Positions 4,789 through 11,355 of a DNA stretch of 11,355 nt are shown piece after piece. Where the stretch lies: assembly GCA_900549405.1 (NCBI GenBank), contig URNZ01000057.1:1-11355 (forward strand), given 5' to 3'. The notes beneath the pieces were generated by a model. The model ran no database searches and had not been told where the DNA came from. It saw only the letters and a program-made list of their open reading frames with translations. Both the position numbers and the translations under genes were made by a program. Position 1 is the first letter of the stretch, and each line of letters begins with the position of its first letter. This DNA comes from an uncultured Eubacteriales bacterium. Its GTDB lineage: Bacteria; Bacillota; Clostridia; Oscillospirales; Oscillospiraceae.

Positions 4789-7782
4789 ATGGCAACCACG
4801 AAAAAGAGATCGGGCGGCAGCCGCGCCGCCTCCGGCGGAAGCAGAGCCGCCAGCGGAAGCCGCTCCTCCGGCGGAAAGCGGACCTCCAGCGGGAAGCGCG
4901 CCTCGGGCGGCGGCAGCAGGGCCTCCTCCTCCCGCTCCGGCTCCGCCAAGCGCCAGACCGCCCCCGCCCCCAAGCCCTTCCGCCGGGAGGTGGGCGCGCT
5001 GGTCTGCCTGCTGCTGGCCATCTTCGCCGCCTTTGGCTATTTTCACATGAAGGCCCTGTTCATCGACCTGTTCTGCGCCCTGCTGAAGGGTCTGCTGGGC
5101 TATGGCTTCTGGCTCATGCCCCCGGCCCTGGTCCTGTGCGCCTACATCCTGGCCTTCCACCGGGGCCGCCCGGTGGCCCTGCGGCTGTGCTGCGCCCTGG
5201 CCCTGCCCCTGGCCCTCTCAGTGATGCTCCACGGGCTGCTCAGCCAAGTCCTGCCCTGGGACGCCGCGCTTATTAAGACCCTGTGGGCCACCGGCGAGGA
5301 GCTGAAGTCCGGCGGCGCCCTGGGCGGCCTGCTAGGTCAGGTCTTTGTCAGCCTGTTCACCAAGCTGGGCTGCACCATCGTCTGCGTCCTCTGCGGCTTC
5401 TTCCTGGCCCTGGACGCCTGCAACCGCTCCATCGTGGACGTGGCCGAGTGGCTCTTCAACCGCCCCCAGTATGAATATGAGCCGGAGCGCCCCCGCCGCC
5501 GCCGTGAGATGCAGGAGGAGCAGGAGGCCCCCGCCCATGCCGCGCCTGCCTCCAGCCTCTCCCGCCGGGCGGAGATGGACATCGACATCCCCGTGGACGA
5601 CGGCCCTCTTGTCGGCCAGAGCCGCCAGGCCGCCCCGCCCCCGGAGAAAAAGAAGGGCTTCTTCGACCGCAAGCCCCGGGTCCCCTCCCCCGACCAGCTG
5701 CTGGCCGGACATCTGGGCCGGGGCAAGGCCCAGGCAGAGCCTCAGCCCGACATGCGATCCGAGCCGGGGCCCGCCCAGTTCGCATCTGCGGACATGGCTC
5801 CCGTGGACGAGCCCATCCCTGTCACCCCCGAGGAGCTGACTCTGGAATCTGACACTGAGCCTGAATCTGCCCCCCAGGAGGAACCCGCTTTTATCTCCCA
5901 GCCTATTTACGCCCCTGTGGCCCCCGAACCCTCCGCGCCTGCGCCCCAGCCGGGACCGGAGTCTGTGCTCGCCCCGGTTCCCCCGGTCAGCCAGCCTGCG
6001 GCGGTGGCTCCTCCCCGGCCCCTGTCCGTCCAGCCCAGCCCCCACGTGCCCGAGCCCTCCGCGCCCCAGCCCATGATCGAGGAGCCGGAGACCGTCTCCA
6101 AGGGCGAGGTGGCCCAGCAGGCCGCCCAAGTGGCCCAGGACATCCAGGGAAATATGGGACAAACCGTCCCCCCCTATCAGTATCCCCCCCTGTCCCTGCT
6201 GACCGAGGGTCCTGCGGAGATGGGCGGCCAGGCCATGGCCGAGCTGAACGCCAACCGCCAGCGGCTCACCGACACCATCCACTCCTTCGGCATCGACGCC
6301 AACATCATCAACGTCACCCGGGGGCCCTCCGTCACCCGGTATGAGCTGGAGCTGGACCAGGGCGTCCGGCTGAACAAGCTGACCAACCTGGCCGACGACA
6401 TCGCCCTGTCCCTGGGGGCCACCGGCGTGCGCATCGCCCCCATCCCCGACCAGATCTCCATGGTGGGCATCGAGGTGCCCAACAAGGCGGTCACCCCGGT
6501 AAACATCCACTCGGTCATCGGCTCCAAAGCCTTTACCGACAGCGCCTCCAAGGTCTCCTTCGCCGTGGGCAAGGACATCGGCGGCAACCCCATCGTGGGC
6601 AACATCGCCAAGATGCCCCACCTGCTCATCGCCGGTACCACCGGCTCCGGCAAGTCCGTGTGTACCAACTCCATCATCACCTCCCTGCTGTACAAGGCCA
6701 CGCCGGAGGAGGTCCGCCTTATCATGGTGGACCCCAAAATGGTAGAGCTGGGCATCTATAACGGCATTCCCCACCTGCTCATTCCCGTGGTCACCGACCC
6801 GAAAAAGGCCGCCGGGGCCCTCCAGTGGGCCGTTACCGAGATGATGAAGCGCTACCGCACCTTCTCCGAGGTGGGGGTGCGCAAGCTGGAGGAGTATAAC
6901 GCCCTGGCCGCCCGGACCGAGGGCATGGAGAAGATGCCCTATATCGTGGTCCTCATCGACGAGCTGGCCGACCTGATGCTGGTGGCCGCAAAAGAGGTGG
7001 AGGAATCCATCTGCCGGGTGGCCCAGATGGGCCGTGCCGCCGGTATGCACTTAATTATCGCCACCCAACGGCCCTCCGCCGACGTGATCACCGGCCTGAT
7101 GAAGGCCAACATCCCCAGCCGCATCGCCTTTGCCGTGGCCTCCAGTCTGGAGTCCCGCATCATCCTGGACATCACCGGCGCGGAAAAGCTGGTGGGCCGG
7201 GGCGACATGCTCTACTTCCCTCTCGGCTCCGGCAAGCCCACCCGTGTCCAGGGCTGCCTGATCTCCGACCAGGAGGTGGCCGCCGTAGTGAACTTCGTCA
7301 AAAAGAGCGGCGCGGCCCAGTATGACGATGACGTCATGCGGGAGATCGAGCAGCACGCCGCCGAGAAGGAGAAGGGCAGCAAGGGCGTGGGCGGCTCCGC
7401 CCCCGACGACGTGGACAGCGAGTTTGACGAGCTGATCGACGCCGCCGCCGAGGTGGTGGTGGAGACGGGCCAGGCCTCGGTCTCCATGCTCCAGCGGCGG
7501 CTGAAGCTGGGCTATGCCCGGGCCGCCCGCCTGGTGGACCAGCTGGAGGAGAAGGGCATCGTGGGTCCCTTCGAGGGCAGCAAGCCCCGCCAGCTGCTCA
7601 TCACCAAGGAGCAGTGGCAGGAGCTGAAATACCGCCAGGGCGTGGTGACCGACCCGCCGCCTCAGAGCGAGAGCGCTCCCGCAGCACCCGCCGCTCCGGT
7701 TTCAACGCCCCCCGCATCCGATCCGCCCCCCTGGTCCGACGCCCCCTCCCCCCTGGACCGCACGGAGGAGGACACCCTGTAA
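4789..7782 (+). CDS. DNA translocase FtsK/SpoIIIE family
   Basis: A membrane-anchored ATPase that pumps double-stranded DNA through the closing septum during division or sporulation. 997 residues. Residues 1-60 are an unusual Ser/Gly/Arg/Lys/Ala repeat-like stretch. Hydrophobic segments lie roughly at 69-86, 95-125, 130-150 and 180-206. Residues 215-450 are a Pro/Glu/Ala-rich linker. The motor follows, starting near TDTIHSFGIDANIINVTRG. Walker A is at 616-624 (GTTGSGKSV, K622), Walker B is VVLIDELADL with D724 and E725, and IIATQRPSADVITG is also present. The gamma winged-helix domain (876-941; ASVSMLQRRLKLGYARAARL) should read oriented chromosome sequences. A Pro/Ser-rich tail of about 50 residues ends the protein. 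The start at 4789 has AAAGGA 11 bases upstream. Sequence alone does not tell FtsK from SpoIIIE/SftA here, so I leave the symbol empty. Confidence 0.95.
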   Translation: MATTKKRSGGSRAASGGSRAASGSRSSGGKRTSSGKRASGGGSRASSSRSGSAKRQTAPAPKPFRREVGALVCLLLAIFAAFGYFHMKALFIDLFCALLKGLLGYGFWLMPPALVLCAYILAFHRGRPVALRLCCALALPLALSVMLHGLLSQVLPWDAALIKTLWATGEELKSGGALGGLLGQVFVSLFTKLGCTIVCVLCGFFLALDACNRSIVDVAEWLFNRPQYEYEPERPRRRREMQEEQEAPAHAAPASSLSRRAEMDIDIPVDDGPLVGQSRQAAPPPEKKKGFFDRKPRVPSPDQLLAGHLGRGKAQAEPQPDMRSEPGPAQFASADMAPVDEPIPVTPEELTLESDTEPESAPQEEPAFISQPIYAPVAPEPSAPAPQPGPESVLAPVPPVSQPAAVAPPRPLSVQPSPHVPEPSAPQPMIEEPETVSKGEVAQQAAQVAQDIQGNMGQTVPPYQYPPLSLLTEGPAEMGGQAMAELNANRQRLTDTIHSFGIDANIINVTRGPSVTRYELELDQGVRLNKLTNLADDIALSLGATGVRIAPIPDQISMVGIEVPNKAVTPVNIHSVIGSKAFTDSASKVSFAVGKDIGGNPIVGNIAKMPHLLIAGTTGSGKSVCTNSIITSLLYKATPEEVRLIMVDPKMVELGIYNGIPHLLIPVVTDPKKAAGALQWAVTEMMKRYRTFSEVGVRKLEEYNALAARTEGMEKMPYIVVLIDELADLMLVAAKEVEESICRVAQMGRAAGMHLIIATQRPSADVITGLMKANIPSRIAFAVASSLESRIILDITGAEKLVGRGDMLYFPLGSGKPTRVQGCLISDQEVAAVVNFVKKSGAAQYDDDVMREIEQHAAEKEKGSKGVGGSAPDDVDSEFDELIDAAAEVVVETGQASVSMLQRRLKLGYARAARLVDQLEEKGIVGPFEGSKPRQLLITKEQWQELKYRQGVVTDPPPQSESAPAAPAAPVSTPPASDPPPWSDAPSPLDRTEEDTL

Positions 7783-7790
7783 CAGACACC

Positions 7791-7830
7791 GCACGGAGCG
7801 TGCCCTTTCCCGGCCCGCTCCGTGCGCTGT
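7791..7830 (+). terminator. Hairpin between ftsK and the MFS gene (weak terminator)
   Basis: Perfect 10-bp inverted repeat GCACGGAGCG (7791-7800) / CGCTCCGTGC (7816-7825) with a 15-base loop, followed by GCTGTTTCTG. The U-run is poor, so termination may be partial. It lies right after the ftsK stop at 7782. Confidence 0.5.
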
Positions 7831-7869
7831 TTCTGCAAGCGATATAGAGACATAAGGAGAGAGAGTTTT

Positions 7870-9096
7870 ATGGAGGAATCCGTCCGCCAGCGCAACATCC
7901 GCCTCTTCACCCTGGTCCTGGCCTTTCTGGCCGTGGCCGGAGGGTTGGGGGCCAGCATCTTTTCCAATTACTACAGCGAGGTCTATCACATCGACGCCAT
8001 CCAACGGGGCTTTCTGGAGATCCCCCGGGAGAGCCCGGGCATTTTATGTATGCTCCTGGTGGCCCTGCTGGCCCCCCTGGGCAACCTGTGGATGTCGGTG
8101 GTGGCCCAGGCGCTGGTGCTCATCGGCCTGGTGGTCATGGGCCTGTTCTCCCCCAGCTATGGGGTGATGCTGGCCTTTCTGTTCCTCCACTCCATGGGCA
8201 TGCACCTGTTCATGCCCTTAAACGACGCCATCTCCATGGACCTGGCGGAGCGGGGCAAAGTGGGGGCCATGATGGGCCGGTTCAAATCAGTAAATACAGT
8301 GGTCACGATGCTGGCCGCCTGCGCCGTGTTCGTGGGCTTTCGGGCGGGTATCTTCTCCTTCGCCACGCCGGTGATCTTGCCCTTTGTCATCGCTGCCCTG
8401 GCCGCCGGAGCCGCCATTCTTTTGCTTATCGTTATGGCCCGGGGCATGGGCGGACATAAAGGCCGCACCCACCCCTTCCGCCTGCTGTTCCGGCGGCAGT
8501 ACACCCCCTATTACCTGGTCACCCTGGCCTATGGCTGTCAGAAGCGCATCAAGATCGTCTTCGCCCCCTGGGTCATCATCCAGCTGCTGGGCAAGGGGGC
8601 GGACACGGTGGCTCTGCTGTCCATCGCCACCTACTTTGTGGGCAGCTGGTTCGCTCCCCTGCTGGGCCGGATGATGGACAAACTGGGCACCCGGAAGATG
8701 CTGTGGCTGGAGTCTGGCTATATCCTGGTCTCCTTCACCCTCATGGGCGTTCTGGCGGGAATGCTGTCCGCCGGGGCGCTGGCCACAGACGGCTGGCAGT
8801 GCTGGCTGGTCTACGCCGCCTATGTGCTGTGCATCCTGTTCGAGCAGTTCAACATGGTCCACTCCTTCATGATGCGCGCCATCGCCCTGGACCCGGAGGA
8901 GGTGACGGAGACCCTGTCCGTGGGTCTCAGCGTGGACCACATCATGGCCATCTCCGTCTCCCCCATCATGGGCATCATCTGGGCCCGCCTGGGCGTGTCC
9001 TATGTGTTCTACCTGGCCGCTTTGTCCTGCGTGTTGCAGCTGGCGGCGGCACATTTGGTGGGGCGGAAAAATCCATCGAAATCTGTCCCACAGTAA
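7870..9096 (+). CDS. MFS-type transporter, substrate unknown
   Basis: 408 residues, nearly all hydrophobic, with about twelve membrane segments in the layout of the major facilitator superfamily. Between the two halves lies a basic loop (RGMGGHKGRTHPFRLLFRRQ). A motif-A-like sequence follows near residues 266-278 (GRMMDKLGTRKML), the conserved cytoplasmic loop of MFS carriers. The start of the protein, with SNYYSEVYHIDAIQRGFLE, is acidic and polar. I chose the ATG at 7870 because AAGGAGAGAG begins 16 bases before it; an in-frame ATG at 7822 lies inside the hairpin and has no ribosome site. The stop at 9094-9096 is followed directly by the sigG leader hairpin, which could also end this transcript. 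No substrate can be assigned. Confidence 0.85.
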   Translation: MEESVRQRNIRLFTLVLAFLAVAGGLGASIFSNYYSEVYHIDAIQRGFLEIPRESPGILCMLLVALLAPLGNLWMSVVAQALVLIGLVVMGLFSPSYGVMLAFLFLHSMGMHLFMPLNDAISMDLAERGKVGAMMGRFKSVNTVVTMLAACAVFVGFRAGIFSFATPVILPFVIAALAAGAAILLLIVMARGMGGHKGRTHPFRLLFRRQYTPYYLVTLAYGCQKRIKIVFAPWVIIQLLGKGADTVALLSIATYFVGSWFAPLLGRMMDKLGTRKMLWLESGYILVSFTLMGVLAGMLSAGALATDGWQCWLVYAAYVLCILFEQFNMVHSFMMRAIALDPEEVTETLSVGLSVDHIMAISVSPIMGIIWARLGVSYVFYLAALSCVLQLAAAHLVGRKNPSKSVPQ

Positions 9097-9117
9097 AATA
9101 TTTTGCCCCCCGCTGAG

Positions 9118-9147
9118 CGGATAAAAGCCCCCTGCCAGGAGATACTG
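9118..9147 (+). promoter_or_regulatory. Possible SigF/SigG-type promoter of sigG
   Basis: CGGATA (9118-9123), a 17-base spacer and GATACTG (9141-9147), compared with the B. subtilis SigG consensus of about TGAATA and CATACTA. That is 4 of 6 and 5 of 7 matches, and the core GNATR of the -35 is kept. A start point near 9154 would lie in the loop of the leader hairpin. No vegetative promoter is evident between the MFS gene and sigG. Confidence 0.4.
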
Positions 9148-9180
9148 GAAGTACAGTATCACAGGCGGGGGGCTTTGTTT
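9124..9180 (+). promoter_or_regulatory. Long hairpin covering the sigG ribosome site; also terminator-like
   Basis: Outer stem AAAGCCCCCTGCC (9124-9136) pairs with GGCGGGGGGCTTT (9164-9176), 13 pairs including one U-G. Inner stem GATACTG (9141-9147) pairs with CAGTATC (9154-9160), loop GAAGTA. The only Shine-Dalgarno-like sequence of sigG, GGGGGG (9167-9172), is fully inside the stem. The TTTGTTTT that follows (9174-9181) also makes it a plausible terminator for the MFS transcript. Confidence 0.8.
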
Positions 9181-9181
9181 T

Positions 9182-9952
9182 ATGCAGCACAAGGTAGAGA
9201 TATGCGGGGTGAACACCGCCAAACTGAAGGTGTTGAAAAACGAGGAGACCCAGGCCCTGCTCCTGCGGGCCAAAGCGGGAGACAAGCAGGCCCGGGAGGA
9301 ACTGATCGCCGGGAATCTGCGCTTGGTGCTGTCTGTCATCCAGCGCTTTGCCAACCGGGGGGAGAATCTGGACGACCTGTTCCAGGTGGGCTGCATCGGA
9401 CTGATAAAAGCCATCGATAACTTCAATACGGATCTGGACGTGCGCTTCTCCACATATGGAGTTCCTATGATTTTAGGCGAAGTGCGGCGATATTTGCGGG
9501 ATAACAGCGCCCTGCGGGTGTCCCGGGCCATGCGGGACACGGCCTATAAAGTTCTCCAGGCCAAGGACGCCTTTATGGCCCAGCACCAGCGGGAGCCCAC
9601 CGTGGACGAGATTGCCGCCATTCTGGGCATCCGCCGGGAGGATATCGTCTTTGCTCTGGACGCCATTGTGGACCCGGTGTCTCTGTACGAGCCGGTGTAC
9701 TCCGACAACGGGGACGCCCTGTGCGTCATGGACCAGGTGAAGGACAGCAAGAACACCGACGAGATGTGGGTGGAGCGCATCGCCCTGAACCAGGCGGTGT
9801 CCCGGCTCAGCGACCGGGAGCGGAAAATACTGGCTCTGCGGTTCTTTCAGGGCAAGACCCAGATGGAGGTCTCCGCCGAGATCGGCATCTCCCAGGCCCA
9901 GGTGTCCCGGTTGGAGAAGAACGCGCTGCGGCAGATCAGAAAAGAGATGTGA
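9182..9952 (+). CDS. sigG: Sporulation sigma factor SigG (late forespore)
   Basis: SigG directs RNA polymerase to late forespore genes such as those for small acid-soluble proteins and germination receptors. 256 residues, as expected. The N-terminus KVEICGVNTAKLKVLKNEE (residues 4-22) is the signature that separates SigG from SigF and SigB. Region 2 covers about 44-107, with NLRLVLSVIQRFANRGE, DLFQVGCIGLIKAIDNF and FSTYGVPMILGEVRRYLRD. Region 3 lies around 112-170 with PTVDEIAAILGI. Region 4 ends with the helix-turn-helix GKTQMEVSAEIGISQAQVSRLEK (224-246). The ATG at 9182 gives the family's normal N-terminus. Its ribosome site is buried in the leader hairpin, so translation is probably restrained. 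In most relatives sigG follows spoIIGA and sigE; here the upstream gene is a transporter. Confidence 0.95.
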   Translation: MQHKVEICGVNTAKLKVLKNEETQALLLRAKAGDKQAREELIAGNLRLVLSVIQRFANRGENLDDLFQVGCIGLIKAIDNFNTDLDVRFSTYGVPMILGEVRRYLRDNSALRVSRAMRDTAYKVLQAKDAFMAQHQREPTVDEIAAILGIRREDIVFALDAIVDPVSLYEPVYSDNGDALCVMDQVKDSKNTDEMWVERIALNQAVSRLSDRERKILALRFFQGKTQMEVSAEIGISQAQVSRLEKNALRQIRKEM

Positions 9953-9955
9953 CCG

Positions 9956-9989
9956 GCCTTCCTCCTGTGTGGGAGAAGGCTAAATTTTA
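9956..9989. terminator. Terminator between convergent sigG and the DUF523 gene
   Basis: GCCTTC-C-TCC (9956-9965) pairs with GGGA-GAAGGC (9971-9980), loop TGTGT, followed by TAAATTTTA. It is short and slightly imperfect, but sits three bases after the sigG stop and next to the stop of the opposing gene. Confidence 0.65.
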
Positions 9990-10424
9990 CCCCAATTCTC
10001 TCCAATTTGTCTCGTCCAGCAGCTTCACGCCCATCTCTGCCAGCCGGCGGGCGGCGCAGCCCTGGCCGGGGATGAGTCTTTTGGAAAAGCTGCCGTCATA
10101 CACCTGCCTGCCCCCGCAGGAGGGGGACTTGGCCTTTAAGACGGCCACGGTGCAGCCGTGCGCTTGGGCCAGCTCTGCCGCCAGCTCCGCCCCAGCCTGA
10201 TATTGGGCGGTGACGTCCTCCCCTTCCCGGTTCACCACCCGTCCGTCGCTCTGAAGCTCCGCCGGGGGGCGCGGGGTGGGCAGACCGCCGTCCACCTCCG
10301 GGCAGACGGGGATCAGGGTGTGCCCCGCCCGGGTGAGGGTCTCCTCCAGGCCGGGCACGGGGACGCTTTTGCCGTCATACCGGCAGGGCACGCCCAGCAG
10401 ACAGCGGCTGATGAGAATGTTCAT
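9987..10424 (-). CDS. DUF523 family protein
   Basis: 145 residues, the full length of this small cytoplasmic family (YbbK-like), whose biochemical role is not established. Typical marks are SRCLLGVPCRYDG (6-18, C8 and C14), CPEVDGGLPTPRPPAE (41-56, C41) and KAKSPSCG (97-104, C103). The four conserved cysteines suggest metal or redox chemistry, which is inference. I chose the ATG at 10424, eight bases after GGAAGG; a GTG at 10433 would lie inside that ribosome site. The gene follows ireB on the same strand, but a strong terminator stands between them, so it may depend on read-through or a promoter I did not find. Confidence 0.9.
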   Translation of the reverse strand: MNILISRCLLGVPCRYDGKSVPVPGLEETLTRAGHTLIPVCPEVDGGLPTPRPPAELQSDGRVVNREGEDVTAQYQAGAELAAELAQAHGCTVAVLKAKSPSCGGRQVYDGSFSKRLIPGQGCAARRLAEMGVKLLDETNWRELG

Positions 10425-10448
10425 GGTCGGCACCTTCCTTTGGGTACA

Positions 10449-10481
10449 GAAAAGCGGCCCGCCATTTTCCTGGCGGACCGC
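10449..10481 (-). terminator. Rho-independent terminator after ireB
   Basis: GCGGTCCGCCA (10471-10481) pairs with TGGCGGGCCGC (10454-10464), 11 pairs with one U-G, followed on the minus strand by TTTTCTG. It lies 30 bases after the ireB stop and about 25 bases before the DUF523 start codon. Confidence 0.8.
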
Positions 10482-10510
10482 CGTGGGTCTGAAATAGGCC
10501 CCAAAACGCT

Positions 10511-10762
10511 TTAGTGGGTCAGGTAATACTTCACCAGCGTCTGAAGCAGCTCGTCCCGGTCCACCCTGCGGATCAGGGCCCGGGCATTGTTGTGGTTGGT
10601 AATGTAGGTGGGGTCCTCAGACAGGATGTACCCGACGATCTGATTGATGGGGTTATAGCCCTTTTCCTGCAAGGCCTGATAGACCGTGGACAAGATCGCC
10701 TTGATCTCCATGTCCCGCTGGTCGCCCAGACTGAACTTTCGGGTCAGGTCCAACTCTTCCAT
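10511..10762 (-). CDS. ireB: IreB family regulatory phosphoprotein (UPF0297)
   Basis: 83 residues, normal for the family. In Enterococcus IreB is phosphorylated on N-terminal threonines by the PASTA kinase IreK and dampens cephalosporin resistance; here the N-terminus [12 protein letters not shown] carries a threonine at residue 7. Core family sequence follows: [20 protein letters not shown] (about 21-40), [20 protein letters not shown] and [22 protein letters not shown] chose the ATG at 10762 because AGGAGG (10771-10776) sits eight bases before it; an upstream ATG at 10786 adds eight residues that would overlap this ribosome site. In many Firmicutes the gene lies between alaS and ruvX; neither is next to it here. 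It has its own promoter and terminator, so it is probably a single-gene unit. Confidence 0.92.
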   Translation of the reverse strand: MEELDLTRKFSLGDQRDMEIKAILSTVYQALQEKGYNPINQIVGYILSEDPTYITNHNNARALIRRVDRDELLQTLVKYYLTH

Positions 10763-10794
10763 TTGGAACACCTCCTGTAACAACAACTGTGGTT

Positions 10795-10823
10795 AGTTTA
10801 CTCCAAATTCCCCCGTCTGTAAA
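10795..10823 (-). promoter_or_regulatory. Promoter of ireB
   Basis: TTTACA (10818-10823), a 17-base spacer and TAAACT (10795-10800), placed about 33 bases before the start codon. The -35 hexamer lies in the loop of a GGGGG/CCCCC inverted repeat (10810-10814 and 10824-10828). Confidence 0.75.
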
Positions 10824-10875
10824 GGGGGCGGGAAGAAATTAAAGGAAATTTAAACAGTTTTCGTGGGCAGAAGCC

Positions 10876-11085
10876 TCAGTTGTCCCCCTCCGGCTCGATA
10901 AATTCCATGACCTCGCCCACGGTGCAGTGGAGCAGGGTACACAGCTGGTCAATGGTGTTGGTGGAGACGCTGTTGCCCTGCTTGATGGAGTAATAGGTCG
11001 CCCGGGAAAACCCCATCCGTTCCAGCCGATAGGAGGTCACACCCCGCTTCTTCATCGTCTCAAACAACGGCGCATAGCTTATCAT
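10876..11085 (-). CDS. Small XRE-family transcriptional regulator
   Basis: 69 residues made almost only of a Cro/C1-type helix-turn-helix. PLFETMKKRGVTSYRLERMG is followed by the turn and recognition helix FSRATYYSIKQGNSVSTNTI (26-45), then QLCTLLHCTVGEVMEFIEPE, the usual ending of this small class (YozG-like). The ATG at 11085 has AAGGAGG about ten bases upstream. It is a DNA-binding regulator with no ligand domain; its targets are unknown. It is not paired with a toxin or phage gene in view. The gap of 113 bases to ireB contains the ireB promoter, so the two are probably separate units. Confidence 0.9.
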   Translation of the reverse strand: MISYAPLFETMKKRGVTSYRLERMGFSRATYYSIKQGNSVSTNTIDQLCTLLHCTVGEVMEFIEPEGDN

Positions 11086-11108
11086 CTCGGATGTACCTCC
11101 TTTTTCCT

Positions 11109-11138
11109 AGTATAACCGAAGCCGCCGCCCCGACGCAA
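11109..11138 (-). promoter_or_regulatory. Probable promoter of the XRE regulator gene
   Basis: TTGCGT (11133-11138), an 18-base GC-rich spacer and TATACT (11109-11114). The expected start lies only about 17 bases before the start codon, just ahead of the AAGGAGG site. Confidence 0.6.
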
Positions 11139-11139
11139 G

Positions 11140-11355
11140 GGTCAACTCCTAACTCATCTCTTCTAACTTTCAGCTTTACAACCTGTGTTCATTAGTCAAT
11201 GATGTGAGACCGAAAAGAGCAACAGAGTTTAGCATACAGCCGTGCCAGTGTCAGCAAACATGGGTGTTCTGAAGTTGCCGCCGCTTTTGGACTGGTGACA
11301 GCCAGCCCAGGACTGCCATTCGGTATCAGCTATCTGATCAAAAAAGTCATTCCAG
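11140..11355. other. Lower-GC stretch with no complete gene; partial open frames on both strands
   Basis: GC content is visibly lower than in the rest of the window. On the plus strand a frame is open from 11208 to the edge without a start codon and reads SLAYSRASVSKHG then CSEVAAAFGLV, which faintly resembles the N-terminal helix-turn-helix of some transposases. On the minus strand a frame is open from the edge to a TAA at 11229-11231 (ending FADTGTAVC). Neither can be assigned. It may be the edge or remnant of a mobile element, or intergenic DNA. Confidence 0.3.

Noticed and set aside
4795..4965. Short tandem repeats as a CRISPR or satellite
   Set aside because: The units are irregular and coding (Ser/Gly/Arg-rich protein tail); no spacers of constant length.
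5332..7050. Minus-strand open frame of 572 codons
   Set aside because: Exceptional length is explained by lack of AT-rich stop codons opposite the GC-rich ftsK; the product is His/Gly/Asp-rich low complexity without domains.
8287..9540. Minus-strand open frame, 417 codons
   Set aside because: Crosses the end of the MFS gene, the sigG hairpin and half of sigG on the opposite strand; no ribosome site.
10425..10433. GTG start for the DUF523 gene
   Set aside because: It overlaps the AAGGAAGG ribosome site, which is well placed for the ATG at 10424.
11109..11145. TTGACC as -35 of the XRE gene
   Set aside because: The spacer to TATACT would be 25 bases; TTGCGT at 18 bases is more plausible.

Overview
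The window looks like chromosomal core sequence from a GC-rich, spore-forming Gram-positive of the class Clostridia, most likely Oscillospiraceae (Flavonifractor/Pseudoflavonifractor-like; this is inference). The grounds are a sporulation sigma factor of the SigG type, an IreB-family protein, a Trp T-box leader ahead of trpE, strong AGGAGG ribosome sites, and GC-rich third codon positions combined with AT-rich promoters close to TTGACA/TATAAT.

Layout. 1-1402: 5' part of trpE (minus strand, running off the left edge), preceded by a full tRNA-Trp T-box leader with its terminator and a consensus promoter. 1495-1653: a solo tRNA-Gly(CCC) with its own promoter and a bidirectional terminator. 1719-2833 (minus): a translationally coupled pair, an ECF-like sigma factor followed by a single-pass membrane protein that is probably its anti-sigma factor. 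2931-3605 (minus): an unrecognised membrane protein behind a textbook promoter, with operator-like repeats in and around its leader. 3870-9096 (plus): uppP (undecaprenyl-diphosphatase), a 997-residue FtsK/SpoIIIE DNA translocase, and an MFS transporter. 9182-9952 (plus): sigG, whose ribosome site lies inside a long hairpin. 9987-11085 (minus, convergent with sigG): a DUF523 protein, ireB, and a small XRE-type regulator. From about 11140 to the right edge composition drops in GC and no complete gene is visible.

How it fits together. Several genes serve envelope growth and sporulation: UppP recycles the lipid carrier of wall synthesis, FtsK/SpoIIIE pumps DNA through the septum, SigG drives late forespore genes, and IreB belongs to the PASTA-kinase stress pathway. 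trpE is controlled separately by tRNA-Trp charging. The most unusual feature is the sigG leader. A long hairpin hides the Shine-Dalgarno sequence, and a SigF/SigG-like promoter sits inside that hairpin, so RNA from that promoter would lack the 5' arm and be translatable while read-through RNA would not. I saw no defence system, CRISPR array or complete insertion sequence.
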